Assembly: GCA_014904845.1 (NCBI GenBank)
Contig: MU119222.1
Span: forward strand, 1 to 64,000
Reading direction: 5' to 3'
From: Acephala macrosclerotiorum
Lineage: Eukaryota > Ascomycota > Leotiomycetes > Helotiales > Mollisiaceae
Length of the DNA stretch: 64,000 bases
Under the pieces are notes generated by a model. The model was not told where the DNA came from, made no database searches, and saw only the letters and a list, made by a program, of their open reading frames with translations. Shown in pieces: positions 11,601 to 22,937 of the stretch. The position numbers and the translations under genes are program-made. The stretch's first letter is position 1. Every line of letters starts with the position of its first letter.

Positions 11601-12902
11601 TTGTAATCGTGGAGGATGTGGAAGTCGTAGATGTGCTAGTCGACGAAGTCGTGGAGCTAGTCGATGTAGTTGAGCTGCAAACCTTGGCAGAAGAAGTAAC
11701 CGTGCCAGCAAGTGCAGTATCATTCAAAATACCCTTAACAGTATTGTAGAACTGAGCGTTGTTCTCCGCAACCGTCGCCTCATAAAGCATGATACCTCCA
11801 AATTGAGGATACAGGTGATACTGACTAACCAAAGTCTGAATAGCTGGTCCATCTATGTAATCATTTGGCGAGAACTCGGAAGCAGCTTGTCCGGCAAGAA
11901 GACCAATGTACAACTTCGCTCCGGCACTGGCGCCAAGGTTGACCTTTGTCACCCATGAGTCAAAGTTGAATCCAGATGTCTCTTCGAGGGCGATGCTGTC
12001 GGTGTAGTTGCGTGCTGTACATCCATTTGCGCCGCTGTTGTAGAACTGAATCCAGAGGACATCGAATTGAGCACCAGCGATGGCGGTGCTCATGTATGGC
12101 TCATCCAAGGGACATTGAGGAGCACCAGAAATGATGTAGTCCTTTGAGCATGGGTTGACTGCCTTGTGCTCTGCGAACAGTTCTCGAAGTCGGTTGATAC
12201 AAGCAATGTAACCGAGTTGCTGATCTGCAAAGAATTAGCCACGTTGGGAGAAATGCGACGACACGTCTTACCAGGGCTCGTTTGCTCGATGTCGAAATCA
12301 AAACCGTCGAAATCGATGTGTTCGCTGGTGTTGGTGTTGTAGTATCCACGGTCGAGAGGTCGGACACCAGTCCACGATTCATTGTATGGTCCGTAAGCAC
12401 CCCACAGGAATTCGGCCAAGTAGACTCCGTCCGAAGGTCCATTCAAGTAGTAGTTACCAACAGAACCTCCAAGCGAAAGGAGGATCTTCTTGTTGGTGTT
12501 TTGTTGGCAGTAGTACAAATCACGTTGGAGGTCTGGGCATTGCTCGTACAGGAAGTTGTCGTTGGGGTTGTTGACTCCATCGTAACCTGGTCCCGTGTAG
12601 TTTCCATCCCAACATTGATTGCCAAAAGTTTCTGCTACCAATCCGTTTGCTTGCGGTGGGAAGATGTTAATGAAACCAATAGGAATTATATCAACGTTCG
12701 TCTCGTCACAGAAGTGTGCTAAATCCAGTTGATCCGACCCGGAACCCTAGTCATAATCAGCGCTATCCCACTCCTTCCATCCAGAACTCCATACCCAGTA
12801 CATAGCCAAATTCCTCTGCGACGAAGGGTCATAAACAGCTGTAGAAGAGCAGATTAGAGAGAAGGAGGCTGCCGCCGCAGCAAAGAACTTGGTGGAAAAC
12901 AT
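8667..12902 (-). CDS. GH18 chitinase with Ser/Thr stalk, WSC domain, repeats and GPI-type tail
   Basis: Ten-exon model, 1260 residues: 12902-12795, 12746-12272, 12224-11576, 11520-11431, 11381-11355, 11305-11258, 11206-11168, 11114-11079, 11029-10949, 10896-8667. A signal peptide (about 1-22) is followed by a class III GH18 chitinase domain (about 30-330) with the LSLGGS strand and the catalytic motif DGFDFDIE; E190 is the predicted acid/base. A long Ser/Thr stalk is encoded partly by six exons of 27-90 bp, all bounded by phase-2 introns. A cysteine-rich WSC carbohydrate-binding domain follows at about 567-655 (CTYIGCYSE ... GECYCGNEFG), then more Ser/Thr sequence, three 73-residue repeats ending in CPVTATE, and a hydrophobic C-terminus typical of GPI attachment. 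The product is probably a wall-anchored chitin hydrolase or remodelling enzyme. Confidence in the domains is high; exact splicing of the small exons is less sure. Confidence 0.9.
9070..9690 (-). repeat. Three tandem 219-bp repeats inside the chitinase gene
   Basis: Three copies of a 73-residue unit, each starting QYTTST(I/V)Y and ending near CPVTATE, sit head to tail at a 219-bp spacing. Within each are the pattern TITSCA.TVTNCPAR and a TTETIALYTTVCPV block with three conserved cysteines. The second and third copies are nearly identical, which points to recent duplication; the first is more diverged. A related unit occurs in the cell-wall protein gene at 31841-32869. Confidence 0.85.
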
Positions 12903-13390
12903 TATGCAAGTATTAAACGACAAATATAACTCGAAAAGATTGTGATATGGCCGAAGCCGGTAAAGAGTGTATTGACTTGATCGTCAAAGAGAGGACGCAA
13001 ACAAAAGTCTGCACGGCACAACGGTCGCCGCTAGGGAGGTGTGAGGTTGGTGATGTCGGTGGAGGAGGGAGAGAAAGGAAAGAGAAACCTGAGAGAAGAC
13101 GTGGGAACGCCATCACTTAATGGAAACGGTCTAGTCAGGGCAAATTGGACATCGTGAGCACGTCTGTGCTGGTACCTGGCTAAGGCGGTAACGATGGCTC
13201 TAAAAAGACAACAGCGCGGTTGAGAAACGTGCTATGGGTAGGGGAGGCCTGTGACAGCTAGACCAGCGAGAGACCGCGGTGGGCACGATAGGCTTCGTTT
13301 AAGGCTGAGGGGGTGATTTAGGGCAGAAGGGGGGCACCATCTTAGCATAATGGCGCTTTTGTTCCGGGACCAATTCAGGCACAGCTCGTC
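12903..13390. other. Upstream region of the chitinase gene
   Basis: No gene supported. It contains the presumed promoter of the minus-strand chitinase. Short open frames on both strands have neither good starts nor motifs. Confidence 0.4.
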
Positions 13391-13955
13391 TCAAGATTGG
13401 CAACGCCGCCACCATGCATGACCCCCAGTATTCTTACCCGAATGCACCACTTGCAGTGCTGTAAACCTCGCTGTGCCGTTCCTTGGGACGAGCCGGAACA
13501 CCTGCACGTTACTAAGCGAAGCAAATATTTTATGCTTACCAGCGGCCCACAGCCTGCCCTGGTCACGATGTCCGAATCTGGCCTCACTTGAGCACCAAAT
13601 GGAACGGCGCTTGACATCAATCGGGCAGTTCGCCGGCGACAAAAAGACCCTCAAAACAAGCGGCACATAAGATCGGGCTGTCATCTGTCCGTCATCCAAC
13701 ATCGGCGAATTTGGATCAAATGTCGAGGTCAGAAAGATGTGTTTGGTAGAAGTGGCGGCTCTGAGAAACGATTTGATGACCTGCACTCCGCCTAACCTCG
13801 TAAATTCACCATTCTGCCTGCAGCTAGCAGTTGGCAGTTGGTCTTTGATATCGAAAATCCAATGCTTCGGTTTTGACAAGTCGGTGATGGCATCTCGTGT
13901 TGCTGTGCCGTCCTTGTTCCTCTGGTGCGGGCTTCCGGCGTGAGGCGATTGGACT
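13391..13955 (-). CDS. Uncertain hypothetical ORF
   Basis: A minus-strand frame is open for about 185 codons from a stop near 13955 to the TGA at 13391. It has no ATG near its 5' end, so it would need an upstream exon; an acceptor-like CTAATCTCACCAAG lies just inside. The composition is mixed and protein-like (KPKHWIFDIKDQLP, STKHIFLTSTFDPNSP), with no stretch of low complexity. No domain is recognisable. It may be a fragment of a decayed gene, or an open frame by chance; other frames here are also fairly open. Confidence 0.25.
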
Positions 13956-15764
13956 TGGTGAGATTAGATGTGAAGAAAAAGGGAAAAGGGGGGCGGGGTC
14001 GCAACAGCGCTTGGACAGTTCCTGACTAGACTGTTTTTGTATGTATGTGGGGCCGCTTCCGCCGAAGAACACGCGCCAAAACAAACTATTAGAATCCACT
14101 CAAAACACGGTCTTCGAGATTGCCTCTCCCTAGGAGAAATACTCCGTAGGTGGCCGATTTTGAGGTGAGGAAACACAACGAATTTGCAACACTTACAGCA
14201 TATTATTAATAATTTTTATAGAAAATTTTGATGCATATATACATTAGCTATTGTTAAAGCGATCTTAAAGACGATATAGGCTTTAGATCGTAGGGCATTG
14301 AGAAATTCAGTGTTGAGTATATTAGATTTAGTGTTCTCGCGTGCCAAAATCGGTCATTTTTTTCTCCGGTGGAGGATTGCGCACTTCTCGGCCCGTGATC
14401 CGCAAAAGTGAAAAGTTTATCGCAAAGATCATCGCGATTAGCAAAAGGATCAACAAGCTTAATTCTTCTTCATCCATCAGTCACATAACATCGACTTCAT
14501 CTACAGTTAAGATTTGGAGAGATGTTTTGAAGAATTTCACGCAGCGAGTTTCATTCGATTTCCCGCGCGCATCAGGGGCTTCGGCGGGGATCCATCCTTC
14601 CGTTCAATGCGACGGCCACGATGGGATTGGGAAGGAGTCCAGAGATGAGTGTCAAAATAATCACTTCTAGGGGGCAAAAGAGTGCAGAAAGTCCTTGATT
14701 CTACCAGAGATCTAGAGGACACCTTTTAATCATAGACACCTAAAACACCAAGTGTTCCACGCCAATTCACGTGATTTAGGGCATCCCAGACCAACATTTT
14801 AACAATGAGTGGCCAAAAATAGGAAGGCGACTATTGGGATTCGACTTGGCTCGTTCTTGGATGAAGTTTTCCAGAAGAACCGTCATGATGTCATTTCGTC
14901 AATTCATGGCACTCTTGGGTGGATTTGAAGGATTGAACCCAAGTCAGCTGTCCTCAAGTTCATCTCCGAGCTGCTGATGCCCAGTGCCGTGCAGTGTTAA
15001 TAATCATGTGATTTAGTGCAGAGTTAGTTCTGTGGTGTTTTAAGCGAGTTCTCTCTCTTAGAACCATCACCATAATCAATCATCAATATCATCAAATTTA
15101 TCATAAAAGTTGACATGCAGGACATGCAGCGAAGGGGCGAGTGTCCTCGTCTCACACCTTCGCAGACTCTATGAATTATTTGCTGTGGAAACGCTTTTCA
15201 TTACCTGAAGATTTCTCGTACTCAAGTGAGGTAGCCCGTTGAGCCATGTTTTCATCCTCATGTCAACTGATGACCACGGAGATGCCCCAGTTCTAAAACA
15301 GGACCAGGCCTGTTTCCACATCTGCAAATTGTTCAAGAATCTCTCAATGAGAGTTTACACATTTATTTGGAAATTCGCGCGCAACTTGCTGTTTTTAACT
15401 TTCAAGTTGGGTAGTGATGACCAAGGCAGACCCCGCATTCAAGGAAAGACCGAACATCAGGCCTTCCAGGTTCGAGAACTTACACAATAACCAAGAATCC
15501 TACAAGAGAACTGTTCAAAGTAGTTTGAACATTTCTCGCGCTCAAGCAAACGACCCTCTATACCCAACTTCTATCTTCGAGTTTAGGTTGTCCCCGACCA
15601 GTCCAATCCCCTATGTATATTTCGAGGAGAGTTCGACGAAATGGTCTGCCTTATAATCGCATACTATTCTACCCGACTTTATCTTTCTGCTTTTGGCTCT
15701 CTAGCGCATAAACTCCGAGGCCGTACGCCCTGCGTGATCTCGTGCATGAGGATTACCTCCAAAA
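13956..15764. other. Long intergenic region
   Basis: Only short frames without starts, motifs or splice signals are present on either strand. A small AT-rich patch lies at about 14195-14260. I see no RNA gene or transposon ends. Confidence 0.5.
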
Positions 15765-16910
<1,146 letters not shown>

Positions 16911-17357
16911 TTCAAGCAGAGTTTGCTTTCCAAAGATGGCATTGTCCTAGACCTAAGTTGCGACATTCCAGTTTGAATGTAGTATCCTAATTATAGTATC
17001 TCCTTTCTCCTCGGACTGGGACTGTGATCGAGAAAAGGCAAATAAATTAGAGAGCAGAATCGTATTAGGGAGAGGGTTGTATATACACCCCCATAGTCTC
17101 GGAAGACGCACGTTGAGCTGAGTTAGCTTGGGAGGAGTCACAAGGAGATTCACGCGGATACATATTTGTGCATGTTTTTCATTCATTCGTTCATTCATGT
17201 ATCCTTATTCACACATTCCCATCCACGCATTTCCATTCACGCATTCCAATTCACGCATCCAGACCCTCAACTCCTAAGCCATATAAAGAACCTTTATGCC
17301 ATCCCAACGACCCTATGAAAGTACCAGAGATACGCGAACATTCAGAGACACCTAGGG
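16911..17357. other. Intergenic, with short CATTCA repeats
   Basis: No gene supported. Between about 17175 and 17260 the sequence is built from slightly varied CATTCA / CACGCATTC words, a short degenerate tandem repeat. The rest is the 3' flank of the multi-exon gene on the minus strand. Confidence 0.4.
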
Positions 17358-18770
17358 CTAACCACCCCGTACAACAGACCCAAGCACCTGTGCTACCAAC
17401 GCCTCGTATTCATCCCTACATGTTCTAGTGACGTAAGAGTGAACCGCATTGTAAGTCCGTTCCGGGTACGTATGCTCATGGAGATTGCTTCGAATAGTAG
17501 TAGAACCTCGACCTCTGAAGGTGAGCTGTTCACCGACTAGCACCTGGTCTCCACTGAATTCTGCCTGCGTCCCAGGATCTCCAAGTTAGTCTCCTTCTTT
17601 TAGAGGTCTGAGGGAGTTCCCAGTGTGTCACGACGTTCGCAGAAAGTGGATCGACTTACATGAAGTGCTTCTGTAACACCGGCGAAGTCCCTGTGGGCTA
17701 ACTCTCTCTTCTTAGCTCGGATTGCCTCTCCCAAAAGCTCGAATAGTTTGGTGTGTTGTTTGATTGTCCAGGGGTAGTGGTGGGCAGGCGAATTGGCTCG
17801 GCTTATTGGCTCATTGTTCCGGGTAGAGAAGGCGACTGTCCTTAAGATATCGTCAGGAATGAGAGCCTGTAAGTTGTCAGCGAGATCCAGTGCAGCTAGT
17901 GTATTCACATACCGGGTCAACATCAGTCTGTTGGTAAACCGCGAGATTGAATATCAAGAATTGATGGCCCTCGTCTCCGCAGACATCGCTTTCATCTTCA
18001 CATGTTGGGACCATAGCTTGTGAGAACTCGGTTCCGTGGATTATTAGCTGTTGCTGTGAACGATCAGCTGATTGTACATGCGGAGTGAATGGTGACGCGT
18101 ACCGGAAGGATCGTGGTGATCAGGTAAAGCAGTCCATCAAAGACCTGTAAATCAGTTAGGACTTATTAATAGCAAAAGCGCTGGCTTTGTTTCAGCTACT
18201 TACCACCTCCGGTGGCTGTCCATATCTTGCGTCATAAATCATGGTTGCTGTCTGCACTGTCGCAGTTGTCGCGGCTGTGGTGGCTGTGGTGGTTGTAGTG
18301 GTTATAGTGGTTGTGGTGGTTGTGGTGGTTGTGGTAGTTGTGGTGGTTGTTTCGATCTTCCGAAATTCGATTCGAAATTCGCCAGGTCGACAAGGCTTAG
18401 TGCTCTTTGAACTGAGTCGTCGCAACGTCCATTCACGTGAAGCAGACAGTGAATGACGAAGATGTCATCTTCAATATCCTCCTGTTTGCGGGACAACCTA
18501 TTCAATCCGCTCATAGCCTCAGTCTGCTCCGACCTCGTGCCCCCGCCACCACCTCGACTTCGATTTAACCCCAAGGAGAACTCCTCAAGAGCTTCTTCGG
18601 CGATATTGACCTGTAAAGCAAGTTCTTTCTGAGGTCCAATTAAGCTAGCAGCGATTCTGGTGTGCTCTTTACCGATGGCAGACTGAAGCCTAAGAGACCG
18701 CCCTTCGCCATCACTTGAAGTCGTTCTAGTAGCTGCCTTAATAGAGTGTGCGAGTTTGCATGGAATCGAC
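17358..18770 (-). CDS. Multi-exon gene of unknown function with poly-Thr tract (5' end unresolved)
   Basis: Good splice sites chain five 3' exons in one frame: ..18204 (ending PPEV), 18144-18078 ([14 protein letters not shown]), 18016-17913 ([20 protein letters not shown]), 17866-17660 ([16 protein letters not shown] ... [12 protein letters not shown]) and 17564-17358, ending VVRGG. Introns are 46-95 bp. Upstream, a frame reading [18 protein letters not shown] and [15 protein letters not shown] looks coding, and reaches the poly-Thr frame through either a 41-bp intron or a slip in the CCACAA microsatellite. No ATG starts this part; it may need an exon further upstream, possibly beside the kinase gene. 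No domain is recognised. The consistent exon chain makes a real gene likely; its start and function are unknown. Confidence 0.6.
18260..18350. repeat. Microsatellite (TGGTTG / TTGTGG)n, coding for Thr on the minus strand
   Basis: About 90 bases of imperfect TTGTGG/TGGTTG hexamers. Read on the minus strand in the frame of the downstream exons, it gives a run of roughly 20 Thr interrupted by one Ile; in the frame of the upstream exon it gives Pro/Gln. Length change here would shift one frame against the other. Confidence 0.8.
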
Positions 18771-18823
18771 CGATCTATACCAATGCTAGGAGTTTCTGTC
18801 CATTCTTACACCTATCAATGGAA

Positions 18824-19903
18824 TTAAACTGACTGTAGATACAGCGATCTTTCAATTCCATGAGGCCCTCCTCCACTCGGACTAAGCAGTGCAGATTTGT
18901 TTGCAAAGCCCAAAGAAGCAGGAGCAGTGATTTTAACGGCCTGGTCAGAGCCATCTTCCAGAAATAGACCGTAAAAGCCTTCGCAAAGCCCCTTCTTAGT
19001 GAGATGCTTTTCATCAGACATCGACTTAACTGCTCGAATACCTTCCGATCCGCTAATGCTCCCAGCGACTCGCTGTATTTCATGCAGTAGGTCTACAGTC
19101 CGCCCAAAATTTGTAAACCAGCAGCCGAGAATAATATTGTCGATGGGATCGTTAAGGTCTGTGTCCGGAAATTGACGGTCCGCCAAACGGTCGACGACAT
19201 TATGCCCTCGGAGTTCTGAATAGAGCTCAGTGCCTCGAGTGATATACCAAAAGACTGACCCCAAGGCAAAATGTTCGGTCTCGGGGCCAGCCACACCGCA
19301 ACAGCCACCGGGTTCTCCGACTTTATGGACGCGAACATACGGATCGTCCCCAACCTCGACGTCGCTCCCAATTGGTTTTGCATGGTCTAGGTCAACAAGC
19401 TTGAGTTGGTCTTGGTCATCGACAAGAATGTTTGCAGGCTTAATATCGCCGTGTGCGAGACCAAAAGATTCCAGGTATGCCACCGCGCTTGAGAGTTGGT
19501 GCATCCATGAAAGGGCTGGGCGGTTGCCATCCCCTTCATTAATGCGGTCCTTGAGTGTCCCGTTGCCGATGAATTGCATAAACGTGATTTCGGGGCGGCA
19601 GAGAAATGTTCGAACAATATGCAAAGATGGTGCCGGCTCGAGCATGCTGAAAATATTCTGTTCATGATTGAAGCGTGCATCACCAGCTTTGAAGGGGATT
19701 TTTGCCACGATTCCGTCGGTAATGAAGAGCACGGCTGAGTGGCCCCCAAGATTCTTGATAAAAGATCCAGGGCATTCCGCAAGAACCTGTTTAATAAAGG
19801 GGTTGATGTCTCCAGCCCCGACTGGAGTTGTTGAGTGTGCAGTGATTTTTGGGATGAGCTGGCAAAGTTCTTCATATGAATACGCCGGCCTCGCCATTGT
19901 CAT
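18824..19903 (-). CDS. Protein-kinase-like protein, atypical DLD in place of DFG
   Basis: A 359-residue intronless frame from ATG 19903 (MTMARPAYSYEEL); a further 32 upstream codons lack an ATG. Kinase landmarks run in order: a short glycine loop (NLGGHSAVLF, about 51-60), VAK with K68 as ATP-binding lysine, HGDIKPANIL at 151-160 (D153 catalytic, N158), and DLD at 171-173 where DFG is usual, then a region with GPETEHFALGSVFW like the activation-to-helix-F segment. HGD instead of HRD and DLD instead of DFG are common in lineage-specific fungal kinase-like families. The C-terminal 70 residues are poorly conserved-looking, and an alternative frame stays open past the stop to 18775, so the 3' end may be spliced differently. 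Substrate unknown. Confidence 0.75.
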   Translation of the reverse strand: MTMARPAYSYEELCQLIPKITAHSTTPVGAGDINPFIKQVLAECPGSFIKNLGGHSAVLFITDGIVAKIPFKAGDARFNHEQNIFSMLEPAPSLHIVRTFLCRPEITFMQFIGNGTLKDRINEGDGNRPALSWMHQLSSAVAYLESFGLAHGDIKPANILVDDQDQLKLVDLDHAKPIGSDVEVGDDPYVRVHKVGEPGGCCGVAGPETEHFALGSVFWYITRGTELYSELRGHNVVDRLADRQFPDTDLNDPIDNIILGCWFTNFGRTVDLLHEIQRVAGSISGSEGIRAVKSMSDEKHLTKKGLCEGFYGLFLEDGSDQAVKITAPASLGFANKSALLSPSGGGPHGIERSLYLQSV

Positions 19904-21833
19904 TTTGTGGGAAAGAAGAGATAATAGAGGGGAGTGGTGTAGTATAGTCGAATACGTGCGATTTTTGAGAGCAGAAACGACTTGATTTACTAAGTACACG
20001 AACGTGACTATTTATACTTATTGAATTCGGACGCGAATGAGTGCCTTGATTTTTGCCTGAGGATGAGTGCAGAATCAACATGTCTGTGTGGGAGTCACGG
20101 AGGCAACAAATTTGAAACCCGTACATAACTGCTTTATATTATCGAAAGAGATGGGTGATTGCTAAAACACGAACGGAAAGTGCGATCACCCCTTATGTCT
20201 TCCTCCATTGATTGACACTGCGGCGAGCGGCGGGGACCTTCTGATAACGCCCGGCCGCAATGCAGTCATCACACGGGGTCCTTTTCTGCGTGCTGCCGAG
20301 AAAATTGTCTTTTGGTATCCCTCCGGTTACACAGGGCGTCTGATCACAAGGTCGCACCCTCTGTTCACTCTCTGCTCCGGGATCACCGCAGAGCATCTTC
20401 ACTGGGGTGATGTCGTTCCAGCACATAGTATCTGTATCTGTATGACTTCGTTTAGGAACCTAGCAGCAGCTAAAGGGAAAATAGAACCAACAGACCTAGG
20501 AGAGACCTGGGATGATTCAGCACTGCGGGGTTCGCCGCCTTTTGCTGATCTGAGATGTGGTTTCGATGCCTGCTTCAAGAATCTCGTGGCTCTGCAACTT
20601 GATTGAATTCTCTAGTGCGAATCGGCGTAATTATAGACACCAGGATACAGGCCAGGCGAAGACAAGTAGCGAGCACGATATGGATGTGATGTATCAGACC
20701 ATTCGGTGAGGCAGGCAAGTCAATGGAGGGGTAAGGGCACATCCTGACACCTCCGTCCCCAAAGCGTGATTACCAGCTCTGTCCGCTCGGTCACAACTTA
20801 CTAGGGCTCCTGCGAAGGAAGGCAAGTCTACCCAGAAGGTGGTTCAATCATTAAGACTGTTGGCTAACGGCCTTTGGTTTTGTTTGTGTTTGAATCCATG
20901 TCTCTGACTTGGTGTGTGACGAAGTGATTGCGAATTTGTATCTGCAGTCCTGCTTCATCACGGCAATCCTTTTGCATCTGTAATCCCATTGTCTCTGCAA
21001 ACGGCTCACTTCTACAATCAATCGTCTGCAATCGTGTCGTATCCTTAATTAAGGAGTCTTAGAGTGAGGTACTCAAGAGTGTGAAGCCAGGATATCAGGA
21101 ACTCAGGAACTCGTGCTCAACAAAAGTCGAGCACATTATTTATAAAGTTCACGTGCTCCTTCCGAATGATATACTGAAGCCTAAAACACCGCCCTCTGCG
21201 CGTCACTTGAAATCGACTTGTCGAAAGCTCTAGGAGAAGTTTCTACAAGCTGCCAGCGCCCGCTTCCAGGTATTAGATAGAAATTCCCTTAGCGCCACGA
21301 GGAATTCCATTGTATTTGGCTTTCGGTTCCCAGACTACTGCCTTTCAAAACCAACTCAGGTCATGAAAATGTTAATTGAGATCCCGTAACTAGGTAGTAT
21401 TGGAGGCCAATATATTAAAACATCGTTCTATATTAAAATATAATTTTATTACTTTTTATAACGATTATAATTCTTTTAAAAAATTTTATTAAAAATCGAA
21501 ATAATATAAATATATTTTAATTATATTCGATTAATATATTAATAATATTTTTTTAACGTATAAAGTTAAATGATACATTAAAATATACAAGTAAAAAAAG
21601 GATATACGTTAAACCTACGATTTTAATCAAAGTATTTTCAATATGGGCAGGATTTTTCTCGTTAATAATTTCAAAAAAGTTGAATAGCGTAAAGAAATCT
21701 GAAGACTTTTAATCGAATCCTTCTATACTGCCCGGAGTATGTCCTTTATCATCTCTAAGTATAGCCTCCGATTTGGCTTCTCCCACCTTCCCTCACCTGG
21801 GAATACTGCAATTTCAGGGCACTTCTCTTTTAT
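19904..21833. other. Intergenic region with a decayed partial duplicate and an AT patch
   Basis: No intact gene is supported. Open frames at about 20193-20606 on both strands lack convincing starts or motifs. Around 21173-21215 the sequence ACTGAAGCCTAA..CCGCCCT..TCACTTGAA..TCG matches the 5' part of the unknown multi-exon gene at 18681-18730, suggesting a diverged copied fragment. From 21415 to about 21640 an AT-rich patch with CpG-only C resembles the larger RIP islands in miniature. Confidence 0.5.
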
Positions 21834-22937
21834 TTAATCCCCAGAGCCAGAGAAGGGCACGAGTATCGTCTGCGACGTCCACCCGGTCGCTTGTCTACGG
21901 TCCCTGCCTCTAACGGCATAATTTTCCATATCCACTTTCCCTTTTCTCGGTCTCACTTTCTCCTTTCTCGGTCTGGCGGTGGGTGGCTGAGCGGTCTTTG
22001 GTGTGTAGTTGGCGAGCCCAAGTTCTCTTCTCAATTCCGACTCTGATTGAAGCTGGTTATTTAGGGCCTCGTTTGCAGAATCTGGGCTGGTGATTGAGGC
22101 TGGAACTCGAGCATTTACAGAGGGCGAATGTTTGCACGGGGTATTCGGCATCGTGGGCGGCGGTGATGGGAAAGATGTGTCGAGCTCGGTCGAAATACCG
22201 ATCATATCGTCATTGATATGGGTTTCTTGGAGATCGCCGTTGGTGATTACTCGACCATCATCCTCGTTAAGGTTGAGTAGGTCTCTTGAGGCTACATCTT
22301 CAAAGTCCTCTGATTCAACTTCCTTTTGCTGGAGCTCGGCCTTTAGATCTGCAAGTTGCTGTTCGAGCTCTTGGACTCTGGTGGTGAGCTCCATGTTTGT
22401 TGCAATTGAATCGCCTGACCCTTCCTGACCAGCCAGATCTTCCATGTCCCTGATACTTTGCATCTCTGCGCATTTGGCCTCTAACTCACTTCTGAGTCGT
22501 TCGACCTCCGTCCGCAAACGTTTCACTGCCAGTCTGTCCTCCCACTCAATTTTGTTTGTTTCTTCACTCAACCTACGTCTCCTCAGCCTCCTCTTAACCC
22601 GACTAGGAAGCACCTGTCGCAGCGGCTCAAATTGTATAATCCCAGAGTTCAGTATGCCATAACCGCCACGATTCCAAAGAGTTGCCGCTGGAATACGATG
22701 ACCAGCTGGAGGGGTGGTTGAGGAGAGGGTTGTTCGACATATCAATGGCGTAAGCCCGGAAGATGCGGATTCGAATTCTGTTTCTGGTCTTGGTTCTGAG
22801 AATCGTAAGCGTTTCTTAGATCTCGTGGGTGTAGCTGGAGAATTGATTCGTGAACGAAGGTTTGTGCTGACGCTAGTGCCCCCCTTTCCTCTAACCGGCC
22901 GGTTGTCAACGGTAATAGTTAAATGATTTTCTGCCAT
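21834..22937 (-). CDS. Hypothetical coiled-coil protein
   Basis: A 367-residue frame from ATG 22937 (MAENHLTITVDNRPV); the frame is open further upstream, but this is the first start in a plausible context. The N-terminal 120 residues are basic and Ser/Pro-rich (SPATPTRSKKRLRFSEPRPE), suggesting a disordered and possibly nuclear region. A strongly basic patch (RVKRRLRRRRLSEE) leads into a heptad-like coiled coil at about 150-250 (LRTEVERLRSELEAKCAEM, VQELEQQLADLKAELQQKE), followed by an acidic and then Pro/Lys-rich tail (RPRKEKVRPRKGKV). No catalytic motif. It could bind nucleic acid or a cytoskeletal partner, but nothing here decides that. The short C-terminus may mean a missed exon. Confidence 0.65.
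   Translation of the reverse strand: MAENHLTITVDNRPVRGKGGTSVSTNLRSRINSPATPTRSKKRLRFSEPRPETEFESASSGLTPLICRTTLSSTTPPAGHRIPAATLWNRGGYGILNSGIIQFEPLRQVLPSRVKRRLRRRRLSEETNKIEWEDRLAVKRLRTEVERLRSELEAKCAEMQSIRDMEDLAGQEGSGDSIATNMELTTRVQELEQQLADLKAELQQKEVESEDFEDVASRDLLNLNEDDGRVITNGDLQETHINDDMIGISTELDTSFPSPPPTMPNTPCKHSPSVNARVPASITSPDSANEALNNQLQSESELRRELGLANYTPKTAQPPTARPRKEKVRPRKGKVDMENYAVRGRDRRQATGWTSQTILVPFSGSGD

Noticed and set aside
14341..14670. 109-codon plus-strand ORF
   Set aside because: Begins at GTG, no ATG, no motif, no splice partners.
20193..20606. Opposing ORFs of 77 and 132 codons
   Set aside because: The longer one starts only at TTG, the shorter has no motif; GC-balanced sequence makes such frames likely by chance.
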